A stretch of 14,058 nt of DNA from Rhodobacteraceae bacterium UBA7436 (GCA_002478745.1 DLQI01000106.1:1-14058); one strand, 5' to 3'. Shown: positions 1 to 7,258, counted from the first letter of the stretch. Translations and numbers: made by a program. Notes: generated from the sequence alone by a model not told the origin.

Positions 1-364
1 GAAACTTTCCTTGGCTCAGTATCGCGAAATGGCTGCATTTGCGCAGTTCGGTTCCGATCTGGACGCTGCAACACAACAAATGTTGAACCGCGGTGCGCGT
101 TTGACTGAGTTGATGAAGCAACCACAGTACGCACCGTTGACCAACGCCGAAATCGTTTGCGTCATCTTTGCAGGTACAAATGGTTACCTCGATGCAGTTG
201 CTGTTACTGAGGTTGGTCGTTTCGAGACTGCAATGTTGGCGCACCTGCGCAACAACAATGCGGACTTGTTGGCTGACATCACAGACAACGACCGTAAGGT
301 GAAGGGTGAACTGGCAGACAAGATCAAAGCCGCACTTGACGCATTCGTCGCAGATTTCGCTTAA
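1..364 (+). CDS. atpA: ATP synthase F1 subunit alpha, C-terminal fragment
   Basis: The open frame enters at the left edge (first full codon at base 2) and ends with TAA at 362-364, so only about the last 120 residues are present. The text 'FAQFGSDLDAATQQML' followed by 'RGARLTELMKQPQYAPL' is the conserved alpha-subunit C-terminal helical domain, which packs beside the beta subunits in the F1 head on the cytoplasmic face of the membrane. Alpha carries the non-catalytic nucleotide sites, which lie upstream and outside the window. A TTG at 11 can be read as a start but lies inside the conserved domain, so the gene begins upstream. atpG follows after 14 bases, as expected for the alphaproteobacterial F1 operon (atpHAGDC). 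Confidence 0.97.
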   Translation, partial: KLSLAQYREMAAFAQFGSDLDAATQQMLNRGARLTELMKQPQYAPLTNAEIVCVIFAGTNGYLDAVAVTEVGRFETAMLAHLRNNNADLLADITDNDRKVKGELADKIKAALDAFVADFA

Positions 365-378
365 GGGGATAAAGCCAG

Positions 379-1254
379 ATGGCCAACCTCAAGGAACTCA
401 AAAACAGGATCACGAGTGTTAAGAACACTCGTAAGATCACAAAGGCCATGCAAATGGTTGCCGCGGCGAAGCTTCGCCGCGCGCAGGAAGCTGCGGAGCA
501 GTCACGTCCCTATACAACGCGTTTTAACGCGGTGATGGGTGGCTTGGCCGCGTCCGTAGGTGGCAGCGGCTCTGCGCCGAAATTGTTGTCAGGTACTGGC
601 AGCGACGACGTGCAGTTGATGGTTGTCATGACGTCAGAACGTGGTCTTTGCGGCGGGTTCAATACGAACATCGTTAAGAAGGCTAAACTCCACGCTGCTG
701 CTTTGAAGGCTGCGGGCAAGACTGTTAAGATCTTGACTGTTGGCAAAAAAGGCCGCGATCAAATGAAGCGCGAATTTGGCGATTTGTTTGTAGGCCATGT
801 CGATATGACAGAGGTCAAGCGTGTTGGTTATACGGATGCGCAAGGCATCGCAAAAGACGTGTTGACCCGCTTTGATGCAGGTGAATTCGACGTTGCGACT
901 ATCTTCTATGCGCAATTCCAAAACGTTGTGACACAGATCCCAACTGCACAGCAAATTATTCCAGCTTCATTTGAAGTGGAAGAGGATGCAGCTGAAGCGG
1001 CATTGTACGACTACGAACCAAGCGAAGAGGCCATTTTGGCTGACTTGCTGCCACGTGGTGTTGCAACTGCCATCTTTAGTGCGCTGTTGGAAAACGGAGC
1101 GTCCGAACAGGGCGCGCGTATGTCCGCAATGGACAACGCGACACGAAATGCGGGTGAAATGATCGACAAGTTGACGATCCAATACAACCGTTCGCGTCAA
1201 GCCGTGATCACCAACGAGCTGATTGAAATTATTTCGGGTGCGGAAGCACTCTAA
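379..1254 (+). CDS. atpG: ATP synthase F1 subunit gamma
   Basis: The product has 291 residues, the normal length for gamma, the central rotor shaft that couples proton flow through Fo to catalysis in the alpha3beta3 head. The N-terminal helix is typical ('LKELKNRITSVKNTRKITKAM', the M at its end being near residue 24), and so is the C-terminal helix beginning around 'MSAMDNATRNAGEMI', which with the N-terminal helix forms the coiled-coil shaft. The middle holds the Rossmann-like part with 'SERGLCGGFN'. The start ATG is preceded by AAGGGG at 363-368, 10 bases away and directly overlapping the atpA stop region, which suggests translational linkage. atpD follows 19 bases after the stop. No truncation or unusual insertion is visible. 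Confidence 0.98.
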   Translation: MANLKELKNRITSVKNTRKITKAMQMVAAAKLRRAQEAAEQSRPYTTRFNAVMGGLAASVGGSGSAPKLLSGTGSDDVQLMVVMTSERGLCGGFNTNIVKKAKLHAAALKAAGKTVKILTVGKKGRDQMKREFGDLFVGHVDMTEVKRVGYTDAQGIAKDVLTRFDAGEFDVATIFYAQFQNVVTQIPTAQQIIPASFEVEEDAAEAALYDYEPSEEAILADLLPRGVATAIFSALLENGASEQGARMSAMDNATRNAGEMIDKLTIQYNRSRQAVITNELIEIISGAEAL

Positions 1255-1273
1255 AGAACCGGAGAAATACGAC

Positions 1274-2698
1274 ATGGCAAATGCAGTCGGCAAAATTACT
1301 CAAGTCATCGGCGCGGTCGTCGACGTTCAGTTTCAGGATAACCTTCCTGCAATTCTGAACGCTATTGTGACTGACAACAACGGCAAGAAACTGACGCTAG
1401 AAGTAGCGCAGCACCTTGGCGAAAACACAGTACGCGCAATTGCGATGGACGCGACCGAAGGTTTGGTCCGTGGCGCTGCGGTAACTGACACTGGTGAACC
1501 TATTCAGGTTCCAGTTGGTTCCGGCACATTGGGCCGCATCTTGAACGTGACAGGCGAGCCTGTTGACGAACAGGGTCCAGTTATCGCGACAGAAACACGT
1601 TCAATCCACGGCGAAGCGCCAGCGTTTGATCAACAGTCCACAGCGACTGAAATTTTGACAACAGGCATCAAAGTGATCGACCTTTTGGCACCATATACAA
1701 AAGGTGGTAAAATTGGTTTGTTCGGTGGTGCTGGTGTTGGCAAAACCGTTTTGATCATGGAATTGATCAACAACATTGCGAAGGTACACTCCGGTGTGTC
1801 CGTGTTTGCGGGTGTTGGTGAGCGTACGCGTGAAGGTAACGACCTTTACCACGAGATGATCGAATCTAACGTTATCGTTCCTGACAACTTGCCTGAGTCT
1901 AAGATTGCTCTGGTATACGGTCAGATGAACGAACCTCCAGGTGCGCGTATGCGTATTGCTTTGACTGGTTTGTCTTTGGCAGAGCAGTTCCGCGATGACA
2001 CGGGTTCTGACGTTTTGTTCTTCGTTGATAACATCTTCCGCTTTACTCAAGCTGGTTCTGAGGTTTCTGCGCTTTTGGGTCGTATCCCATCTGCGGTTGG
2101 CTACCAGCCAACATTGGCGACCGACATGGGCATGATGCAAGAGCGTATCGCGTCTACAAAGAACGGTTCCATTACATCAGTTCAAGCTGTGTACGTTCCT
2201 GCGGATGACCTTACCGACCCTGCACCAGCGACATCGTTTGCTCACCTTGATGCGACAACTGTTTTGGATCGTTCCATCTCAGAAAAAGGTATCTATCCAG
2301 CGGTTGACCCACTTGGTTCAACATCACGTTTGCTAGATCCATTGATCATTGGTGACGAGCACTACAAAGTTGCGACAGACGTTCAGCAAGTTTTGCAGCG
2401 TTATAAGTCTTTGCAAGACATCATCGCGATTTTGGGCATGGACGAATTGTCAGAAGAAGACAAATTGTCAGTTGCTCGTGCGCGTAAGATTGAACGTTTC
2501 CTAAGCCAACCATTTGACGTTGCAAAAGTATTTACTGGCGCAGACGGCAAACAGGTGCCTTTGGAAGACACAATCAAGTCGTTCAAAGCTGTTGTAGCTG
2601 GCGAATACGATCACCTACCAGAGGGTGCCTTCTACATGGTTGGCGGCATCGAAGATGTGATTGCAAAAGCCGAGAAAATGGCAGCAGAAGCAGCCTAA
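1274..2698 (+). CDS. atpD: ATP synthase F1 subunit beta (catalytic)
   Basis: The 474-residue product is full length for beta, the catalytic subunit making ATP from ADP and phosphate. Walker A GGAGVGKT lies at 151-158 with Lys157, the GERTREGND segment with catalytic Glu183 follows, and the Walker B strand ends at Asp252. The PPGAR motif is at 221-225. The DELSEED loop that pushes on gamma is at 390-396. The frame is open upstream to 1223, but ATG 1274 is the start: it has GGAG at 1261-1264 nine bases before it and begins the conserved N-terminal beta barrel (ANAVGKITQVIGAVVDVQF), whereas an upstream start would overlap atpG. Leucine codons are strikingly biased: of 39, 24 are TTG, 8 CTT, 4 CTA and only 3 CTG. 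Confidence 0.99.
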   Translation: MANAVGKITQVIGAVVDVQFQDNLPAILNAIVTDNNGKKLTLEVAQHLGENTVRAIAMDATEGLVRGAAVTDTGEPIQVPVGSGTLGRILNVTGEPVDEQGPVIATETRSIHGEAPAFDQQSTATEILTTGIKVIDLLAPYTKGGKIGLFGGAGVGKTVLIMELINNIAKVHSGVSVFAGVGERTREGNDLYHEMIESNVIVPDNLPESKIALVYGQMNEPPGARMRIALTGLSLAEQFRDDTGSDVLFFVDNIFRFTQAGSEVSALLGRIPSAVGYQPTLATDMGMMQERIASTKNGSITSVQAVYVPADDLTDPAPATSFAHLDATTVLDRSISEKGIYPAVDPLGSTSRLLDPLIIGDEHYKVATDVQQVLQRYKSLQDIIAILGMDELSEEDKLSVARARKIERFLSQPFDVAKVFTGADGKQVPLEDTIKSFKAVVAGEYDHLPEGAFYMVGGIEDVIAKAEKMAAEAA

Positions 2699-2710
2699 GG
2701 AGCCTGAACA

Positions 2711-3136
2711 ATGGCAGACACTATGCAATTTGATCTGGTTTCACCTGAAAAGTCTCTGGCCTCTGGGCCAGCGACATCAGTGCAAATCCCTGGTGCGGAT
2801 GGCGACATGACGGTTATGGCCAATCATGCTCCAACAATCACCACGTTGCGCCCTGGTGTGCTGCGTGTTGAGGCACCAGACGCCACAACAGAATACGTTG
2901 TGACCGGTGGCTTTGCTGAGATCAGTGCTGCAGGCGTTTCAGTTTTGGCTGAACGTGCAGTGGCAAAAGGCGATATGACGGCCGAAGACATGAGCGAAAT
3001 GGTTGCTGAAGCGCGCGCTGCGCTGAACAATGCCAAAGAGTTCTTTGAAAACGAGCCGGGCCCGGTTGATGATGCTGCCAAGTTGTTGGCAGACATGGTC
3101 GCAATGGGCGATGATATGGGTATCGGCTCAAAGTAA
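2711..3136 (+). CDS. atpC: ATP synthase F1 subunit epsilon
   Basis: The 141-residue product matches the epsilon subunit, which binds the foot of gamma and the c-ring and can restrain ATP hydrolysis. The N-terminal beta sandwich is recognisable ('FDLVSPEKSLASGPATSVQIPGADGDMTVMANHAPTITTL', broken here by residue 40), with the family signature of a proline-glycine turn and 'NHAP'. The C-terminal part (about 88-118) is the helical hairpin, followed by an acidic, Met- and Gly-rich tail. AAGGAG at 2697-2702 overlaps the atpD stop and sits 8 bases before the ATG, so translation probably passes from atpD to atpC. It is the last gene of the operon: a strong intrinsic terminator follows 28 bases after the stop. 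Confidence 0.96.
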   Translation: MADTMQFDLVSPEKSLASGPATSVQIPGADGDMTVMANHAPTITTLRPGVLRVEAPDATTEYVVTGGFAEISAAGVSVLAERAVAKGDMTAEDMSEMVAEARAALNNAKEFFENEPGPVDDAAKLLADMVAMGDDMGIGSK

Positions 3137-3164
3137 TTTGACCCGACTATCTTAAGAGTAATAG

Positions 3165-3190
3165 AGGCCCCGTTTTTCGGGGCCTTTTTT
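3165..3190 (+). terminator. Intrinsic terminator of the F1 ATP synthase operon
   Basis: An 8-base perfect stem (AGGCCCCG at 3165-3172 and CGGGGCCT at 3178-3185) encloses a TTTTT loop and runs directly into a T tract (3185-3190), with another run of six T soon after (3193-3198). It lies 28 bases past the atpC stop on the same strand. Confidence 0.93.
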
Positions 3191-3258
3191 GCTTTTTTGG
3201 GGGGCGTAATCTCCCCTATTAGGTGTTAATGATGAATCGAATTTGAAGTGAAGTGATT

Positions 3259-3609
3259 ATGAAGCGCCTACGCAGCCGTCTAATGGGAATAGAGCAAGGG
3301 GACACCGTCCTCTTCTCGGACTTTGAGAATGATGGTGAAATGTGGACGGGTCGCGGTCAACGCGAACGTCGCCGCCGTATCAAATTCTCCGAGCCGTTCC
3401 ACACCCCGCCAAATGTACAAACGTCTGTGAGCCTTTGGGACATGGATGCTTCCACGGTAATCCGTGCTGATGTTGCCGCAGAAACGGTGACTGAGAATGG
3501 TTTTGATCTGGTGTTTCGCACATGGGGTGACACACGCGTCGCCCGTGCCCGCATTGGATGGATAGCCATTGGTGAGCTGAGTGACGAAGATGATTGGGAC
3601 GTGATGTAG
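3259..3609 (+). CDS. H-type lectin domain protein
   Basis: The product has 116 residues. From about residue 38 it reads as an H-type lectin domain (Pfam H_lectin, the fold of Helix pomatia agglutinin and of the C-terminal domain of discoidin): a strand ending in 'IKFSEPFHTPPNVQTSVSLWD', then 'TENGFDLVFRTWGDTRVARARI' and the closing 'GWIAIG' (about residues 79-105). In animal relatives this beta sandwich binds N-acetylgalactosamine at trimer interfaces; the ligand in bacteria is not established and is not implied here. No signal peptide or membrane segment is visible, so it is probably cytoplasmic. A basic stretch (RGQRERRRR, 32-40) precedes the fold and an acidic tail ends the protein. ATG 3259 is preferred over GTG 3253 because GAAG at 3250-3253 or 3245-3248 can serve as its ribosome site. 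The gene stands alone between the atp terminator and its own. Confidence 0.8.
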   Translation: MKRLRSRLMGIEQGDTVLFSDFENDGEMWTGRGQRERRRRIKFSEPFHTPPNVQTSVSLWDMDASTVIRADVAAETVTENGFDLVFRTWGDTRVARARIGWIAIGELSDEDDWDVM

Positions 3610-3624
3610 GGGCACAGACCTCAC

Positions 3625-3650
3625 AAAAAAGGGCGGGGATGAACCCGCCC
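3625..3650 (-). terminator. Intrinsic terminator of prs
   Basis: On the - strand a 7-base stem (GGGCGGG and CCCGCCC, window 3644-3650 and 3631-3637) with a 6-base loop is followed immediately by TTTTTT (complement of 3625-3630). It lies about 40 bases past the prs stop. On the + strand it lacks a T tract, so it serves mainly prs. Confidence 0.85.
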
Positions 3651-3667
3651 AATTTGATACTGAAACA

Positions 3668-3689
3668 GGGCGCTTTGCAGCGCCCTTTT
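3668..3689 (+). terminator. Intrinsic terminator after the H-type lectin gene
   Basis: GGGCGCT (3668-3674) and AGCGCCC (3679-3685) form a 7-base stem with a TTGC loop, followed by TTTT and then GTT. It is oriented for the + strand and abuts the prs stop codon. Read on the - strand the same hairpin follows prs by a few bases, so it may work weakly both ways. Confidence 0.75.
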
Positions 3690-3690
3690 G

Positions 3691-4710
3691 TTATTCTGCT
3701 GGGTACATGCCGTCGTAGATTGGTCCAAGGCTTTCGGCCTCAAACAACGACGATACGGATGTGCCTGTCCAGATGTTCATGATCGCTTGGGCAAACACAG
3801 GTGCCGTTGGCACAACGCGGATGTTGCCTGCATCAAGGATAGCTTGTGTTGGCTGGATCGTGTCGGTGATGACCAAAGATTTCATAACCGAATTGGTCAC
3901 ACGCTCGACCGCTGGGCCAGACATAACGCCGTGGCTGATGTAGCTGTGTACTTCCTTAGCGCCGTTCTCAAGCAGGACTTCAGCTGCTTTGCACAGGGTG
4001 CCCGCAGTATCGCAGATGTCGTCCACGATGAGGCAAACTTTGCCCTCAACGTTCCCGATCACTGTCATCTCTGCAATCTCGCCCGGTTTTTCGCGACGCT
4101 TGTCTACAATGGATAAGGGGGAGTTGATACGTTTGGCTAGCTCACGTGCACGTGCAACGCCACCAACGTCAGGGGAAACAACCATTAGCTCGTCCATGCG
4201 GTCTTTGAATTGGTCCTTAATGTCCAAAGCAAAAACAGGAGAGGCATAAAGGTTGTCCACTGGGATATCAAAGAACCCTTGGATCTGTGCAGCGTGAAGG
4301 TCCATTGTAAGAACCCGTTCGATACCTGCACCAACCATCATGTTGGCAACCATCTTGGCAGTGATGGGGGTACGCGCTTTTGTGCGGCGGTCCTGACGGG
4401 CATAACCGAAGTATGGGATCACTGCTGTGATACGTGCCGCAGAGGAGCGACGCAGCGCATCACACATGATCAGCAGTTCCATCAGGTTGTCATTGGTAGG
4501 GTTGGACGTTGGCTGGATGATAAACATATCCTCGCCACGTACGTTTTCGAACACTTCTACAAAAATCTCGCCATCGTTAAATCGTTCGACGCGGGCATCA
4601 ACAAGTCCCACATCTACGCCACTGTGCAACGACATACGTTCGGCGATGGAAGAGGCCAAAGGTTTGTTAGCGTTGCCTGTGATCAGTTTGGGTTGGTCGG
4701 TGACTGGCAT
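3691..4710 (-). CDS. prs: Ribose-phosphate pyrophosphokinase (PRPP synthase)
   Basis: The enzyme transfers pyrophosphate from ATP to ribose 5-phosphate, giving PRPP for purine, pyrimidine, histidine, tryptophan and NAD synthesis. The 339-residue product has the class I Prs landmarks: RQDRR at 105-109 (ATP site), DLHA with His139 at 137-140, the KRR loop at 204-206, and the PRPP-binding loop VDDICDTAGT at 229-238. The frame is open upstream to 4806, but the ATG at 4710 is chosen because GGGGA lies about 9 bases before it and the protein then starts 'PVTDQPKLITGNANKPLA', where the family begins. It is slightly longer than the roughly 315 residues usual for the enzyme. A hairpin lies in the leader just before the ribosome site. 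The gene is monocistronic, divergent from the isomerase gene and followed by its own terminator. Confidence 0.96.
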   Translation of the reverse strand: MPVTDQPKLITGNANKPLASSIAERMSLHSGVDVGLVDARVERFNDGEIFVEVFENVRGEDMFIIQPTSNPTNDNLMELLIMCDALRRSSAARITAVIPYFGYARQDRRTKARTPITAKMVANMMVGAGIERVLTMDLHAAQIQGFFDIPVDNLYASPVFALDIKDQFKDRMDELMVVSPDVGGVARARELAKRINSPLSIVDKRREKPGEIAEMTVIGNVEGKVCLIVDDICDTAGTLCKAAEVLLENGAKEVHSYISHGVMSGPAVERVTNSVMKSLVITDTIQPTQAILDAGNIRVVPTAPVFAQAIMNIWTGTSVSSLFEAESLGPIYDGMYPAE

Positions 4711-4727
4711 ATTTTGTATCCCCAGAG

Positions 4728-4747
4728 ATGCGGCGGATACGCCGCAT
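4728..4747 (-). promoter_or_regulatory. Hairpin in the prs 5' leader
   Basis: ATGCGGCG (4728-4735) and CGCCGCAT (4740-4747) form a perfect 8-base inverted repeat around a 4-base spacer. In the prs transcript the 3' arm ends 17 bases before the prs ATG, immediately before the ribosome-binding stretch. There is no T tract, so it is not a terminator. The spacer with its flanking bases (GTATCC on the - strand) is complementary to GGATAC inside the prs ribosome-site region (window 4716-4721). It could alternatively be a dyad operator in the divergent promoter region shared with the isomerase gene. The structure is seen; its function is inferred. Confidence 0.5.
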
Positions 4748-4835
4748 GTATATTTGACAGATTCGCGATGGTGGCATCCGCTTATCACGCCTATAGTTCT
4801 GGGCATAGCTTACCCCGACCTATTGGAGAAACATA

Positions 4836-5435
4836 ATGGCTCATATCGATTATTACTTTGCGACCCTTTCCCCATATGCCTACCTTGCTGGCACTCGTAT
4901 GGAAGAAGTTGCGGCAAAACACGGTGCAACAATTACGTACAAACCTCTGGATATTATGGGCTTGTTTGGCCGCACTGGCGGAACTGCACCAAAAGATCGC
5001 CATATCAGTCGTATGGAATATCGTGCCATCGATCTGTTGCGCCAGTCCGCGGCATTGGGCATGGATTTCAACCTGAAACCGGCCCATTGGCCAACAAACA
5101 TGGCCCCATCGTCTTATGCATTGATCGCAGCGCAAAACGCGGGTGGTGGTGACATGGGCAAAGCGGTCCACGCATTGCTGCGCGCTGTTTGGGTGGAAGA
5201 AAAAGACATCGCCGAAGATGCCGTGATCAAAGCATGCCTAGAAGAAGCAGGTTTTGATCCGTCTTTGGCTGACAGCGGTCTTTTGGAAGGTGCAGAAACC
5301 TATGGCCGCAACCTAGACGAAGCCGTTGAAAATGGTGTGTTCGGTGCACCATTCTACATCACGGATGATGGCACACGGTTCTGGGGCCAAGACCGTATTG
5401 CGGACCTTGATGCGCATTTGGCATCAAAGGCTTAA
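4836..5435 (+). CDS. 2-hydroxychromene-2-carboxylate isomerase-like protein (DsbA/kappa-GST fold)
   Basis: The 199-residue protein has the thioredoxin-fold plus helical-insert layout of NahD and kappa-class glutathione transferases. Residues that fit are Ser12 in 'FATLSPYAY' (the position of the glutathione-facing serine), 'GVFGAPFYI' at 167-175 with the cis-proline (Pro172), and 'FWGQDR' at 182-187, the family's closing motif. In aromatic degraders the enzyme isomerises hydroxychromene carboxylate using glutathione. No naphthalene or other ring-cleavage genes are present here, so the real substrate is unknown and a general glutathione-dependent isomerase or transferase role is as likely. ATG 4836 has GGAG at 4825-4828, 7 bases before it. 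The downstream hydrolase starts 8 bases after the stop, suggesting co-transcription. Confidence 0.88.
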   Translation: MAHIDYYFATLSPYAYLAGTRMEEVAAKHGATITYKPLDIMGLFGRTGGTAPKDRHISRMEYRAIDLLRQSAALGMDFNLKPAHWPTNMAPSSYALIAAQNAGGGDMGKAVHALLRAVWVEEKDIAEDAVIKACLEEAGFDPSLADSGLLEGAETYGRNLDEAVENGVFGAPFYITDDGTRFWGQDRIADLDAHLASKA

Positions 5436-5443
5436 TTCTAAAC

Positions 5444-6232
5444 GTGCACACACATACACGTATATTTGGGCAGGGGCCGCGTCAGACCCTTGCCATCCAC
5501 TGTTCGCTTGCGCACTCGGGTTCGTTGACGGGCCTGATGGGGGCGTTGTCGGATCAATTGACTGCTGTTGCCTATGATCTTCCAAGCCATGGCCGATCTG
5601 GTGATTGGGATGGCAGGGGTGACTTGCATGACGTAGCCACCGATATGGGCCGCGCGTTGCTGACAGAACCGATGGATTTGATCGGTCATTCCTTTGGCGC
5701 GACGGTCGCCTTACGCTTGGCGATAGAACATCCAGAGCTGGTGCGCAGCGTGACAATGATTGAACCTGTCTATTTTGCGCCCGCGATTGCGGATCACCCT
5801 GATGAAATGTTTGCGGCTCTTGGTGTGAACGAGGAATTCAATGCGGCGTGGGCAGCAGGCGACCGCGAAACAGCGACGCGTTGTTTTAACCGTGCTTGGG
5901 GCGATGGCACCAAGTGGGCTGATTTTTCACCGCGAGCCCGCAGCTATATGACCGACCGTATTCATTTTGTTGTTGGCAGTGCGCCGTTCTTGGAAGAGGA
6001 CAGCGCGGGGCTGCTGAAGAACGATATGTTTGCGCGCGCAACCATGCCTGCTTTGTTGATCAAAGGTGGTGCGTCAAATGAGGTCGCAGGCTTTATCAAT
6101 GAAGCAATCGCGCGGCGTTTACCTGATGCTACCAGCGCCAGCATTGAAGGTGCAGGCCACATGGCACCGCTAACGCACCCCGAACAGGTGGCCGACGTCA
6201 TTCGCGCGTTTTTGAGCGTTTTAGAAGCGTGA
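5444..6232 (+). CDS. Alpha/beta-fold hydrolase
   Basis: The 262-residue protein shows the alpha/beta hydrolase order: an oxyanion-hole strand 'AIHCSLAHSG' near residues 17-26, 'YDLPSHGRS' at 44-52, the nucleophile elbow GHSFGA with Ser83, and 'GAGHMAPLTHPE' with the probable catalytic His239. The acid usually found after strand 7 is not obvious: the segment reads 'LLIKGGASNEV' at 205-214, so Glu213, or Glu107 in 'MIEPVY' after strand 6, may take that role. The substrate cannot be read from sequence; esterase, lactonase or C-C hydrolase roles are possible. It starts with GTG, 8 bases after the isomerase stop, with only AAAGG 13 bases upstream, so translation may depend on coupling. Its last 12 bases overlap the 3' end of the convergent threonine aldolase gene. 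Confidence 0.88.
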   Translation: MHTHTRIFGQGPRQTLAIHCSLAHSGSLTGLMGALSDQLTAVAYDLPSHGRSGDWDGRGDLHDVATDMGRALLTEPMDLIGHSFGATVALRLAIEHPELVRSVTMIEPVYFAPAIADHPDEMFAALGVNEEFNAAWAAGDRETATRCFNRAWGDGTKWADFSPRARSYMTDRIHFVVGSAPFLEEDSAGLLKNDMFARATMPALLIKGGASNEVAGFINEAIARRLPDATSASIEGAGHMAPLTHPEQVADVIRAFLSVLEA

Positions 6233-7258
6233 GATAAACTGGTCGATCTGCTGCGTGCTGAGAGACCAATCACAAACAAATCGCGCCATCAATTGCTCGT
6301 CTGGATCACCTGCGTCCACATCACCACCCATCACATAGTAAACCGCGCCACTGCTCAATAGCTTTTGGTGCACGGCGCGTGGCAATGTGGCGAAGATGAT
6401 GTTTGCATCAACAGAGTGCAGGATATTCGCGCCATTCGCTTTTAGACCGCTAAGCAGATGGGTGCAGTTGTCGTTGGCTTTGGTTGCGGCCTTTAGCCAA
6501 GCGTCCTCTTTAAGGTATCCCGACATTTGTGCCGAAAGGTAGCGATGTTTGGACAATAGATGCGCCCCGCGTTTGCGGCGCAGTTCAAATTCCCATGCTT
6601 TTGTGGGCTCAAAAAAGATCACGGCTTCGACACCCATACAGCCGTTTTTAGTACCGCCAAAACTGACCATATCAACACCAGCTTTCCACGTCATTTCAGC
6701 AGGCGTACAACCCAGTGCAACAAGAGCATTGGCAAAGCGTGCGCCGTCTAGGTGAACGGGCAGGTCGAATTCTTTGGCCACGGCGCTGAGCGTTTGGATT
6801 TCTTCAACGCTATAAACGCCGCCTTGTTCGGTCACTTGTGTGATCGACACGGGCCCGCGTTGTGGTCCGTGGACACCGCGGTTTTGTTCGTTTGTAATAG
6901 TGGCGCGCAAGGCATCGGGCGTCATGCGATCGGTGCCGGGGACCAAGGTGAGTTTGGCACCGCCTGCGTAAAATTCGGGTGCGTTGCATTCATCCTCATG
7001 GATGTGGGCAACTGGTGAGCAAAAGATGGTGTCCCATGGCTGTGTGTAGCTGGCCAAGGCCAGTGCGTTCGCAGCCGTTCCAGTCGTGACCAGATATATC
7101 GTGGCTTCTGGCGCTTCAAACAGATCACGCAGGGTTTGGCGGACCTCGTCCATGATAGTGTCGTTGCCGTAGGGCATTTGGTAGCCGGTGTTGGCGTCAG
7201 CGAGGGCTTGCATCACTTCAGGTAGGCCAGGGCCTGCGTTGTCGGATGCAAAAAACAT
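6221..7258 (-). CDS. ltaE: Low-specificity threonine aldolase / beta-eliminating lyase family
   Basis: The 345-residue protein is a fold-type I PLP enzyme of the threonine aldolase family, which cleaves L-threonine or L-allo-threonine to glycine and acetaldehyde. Features seen are 'FASDNAGPG' at the N terminus, 'YGND' at 30-33, 'TGTAAN' at 59-64 (phosphate binding), 'AHIHEDE' with His85 for ring stacking, 'HLDGAR' with Asp171, and 'FGGTKNG' with Lys204 as the Schiff-base lysine. The start ATG at 7258 overlaps the stop of the upstream Cys-cluster gene by one base (TAATG), so an upstream in-frame start is unlikely. The gene is last in a same-strand series starting with the HAD gene, and its 3' end overlaps the convergent hydrolase by 12 bases. 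Stereospecificity and true substrate are not readable, so the symbol is provisional. Confidence 0.9.
   Translation of the reverse strand: MFFASDNAGPGLPEVMQALADANTGYQMPYGNDTIMDEVRQTLRDLFEAPEATIYLVTTGTAANALALASYTQPWDTIFCSPVAHIHEDECNAPEFYAGGAKLTLVPGTDRMTPDALRATITNEQNRGVHGPQRGPVSITQVTEQGGVYSVEEIQTLSAVAKEFDLPVHLDGARFANALVALGCTPAEMTWKAGVDMVSFGGTKNGCMGVEAVIFFEPTKAWEFELRRKRGAHLLSKHRYLSAQMSGYLKEDAWLKAATKANDNCTHLLSGLKANGANILHSVDANIIFATLPRAVHQKLLSSGAVYYVMGGDVDAGDPDEQLMARFVCDWSLSTQQIDQFISRF

Noticed and set aside
1223..1273. In-frame upstream extension of atpD
   Set aside because: It overlaps the end of atpG, has no good ribosome site, and adds text not found in beta subunits. ATG 1274 with GGAG is far better.
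1601..2140. A 179-codon - strand frame inside atpD
   Set aside because: It is antisense to a highly conserved catalytic gene, has His/Thr/Arg-rich text with no family resemblance, and results from atpD codon bias.
4754..4759. TTGACA, a perfect -35 box on the + strand before the isomerase gene
   Set aside because: At 17 bases the expected -10 reads TCCGCT, and the nearest TATA-like sequences are 21 or more bases away, so no promoter can be supported.
4711..4806. In-frame upstream extension of prs
   Set aside because: It would translate through the leader hairpin and ribosome site. Homology begins at the ATG at 4710.
4210..4836. A 208-codon + strand frame over prs and its leader
   Set aside because: It is antisense to prs, rich in Cys/His/Trp without motifs, and explained as a shadow.
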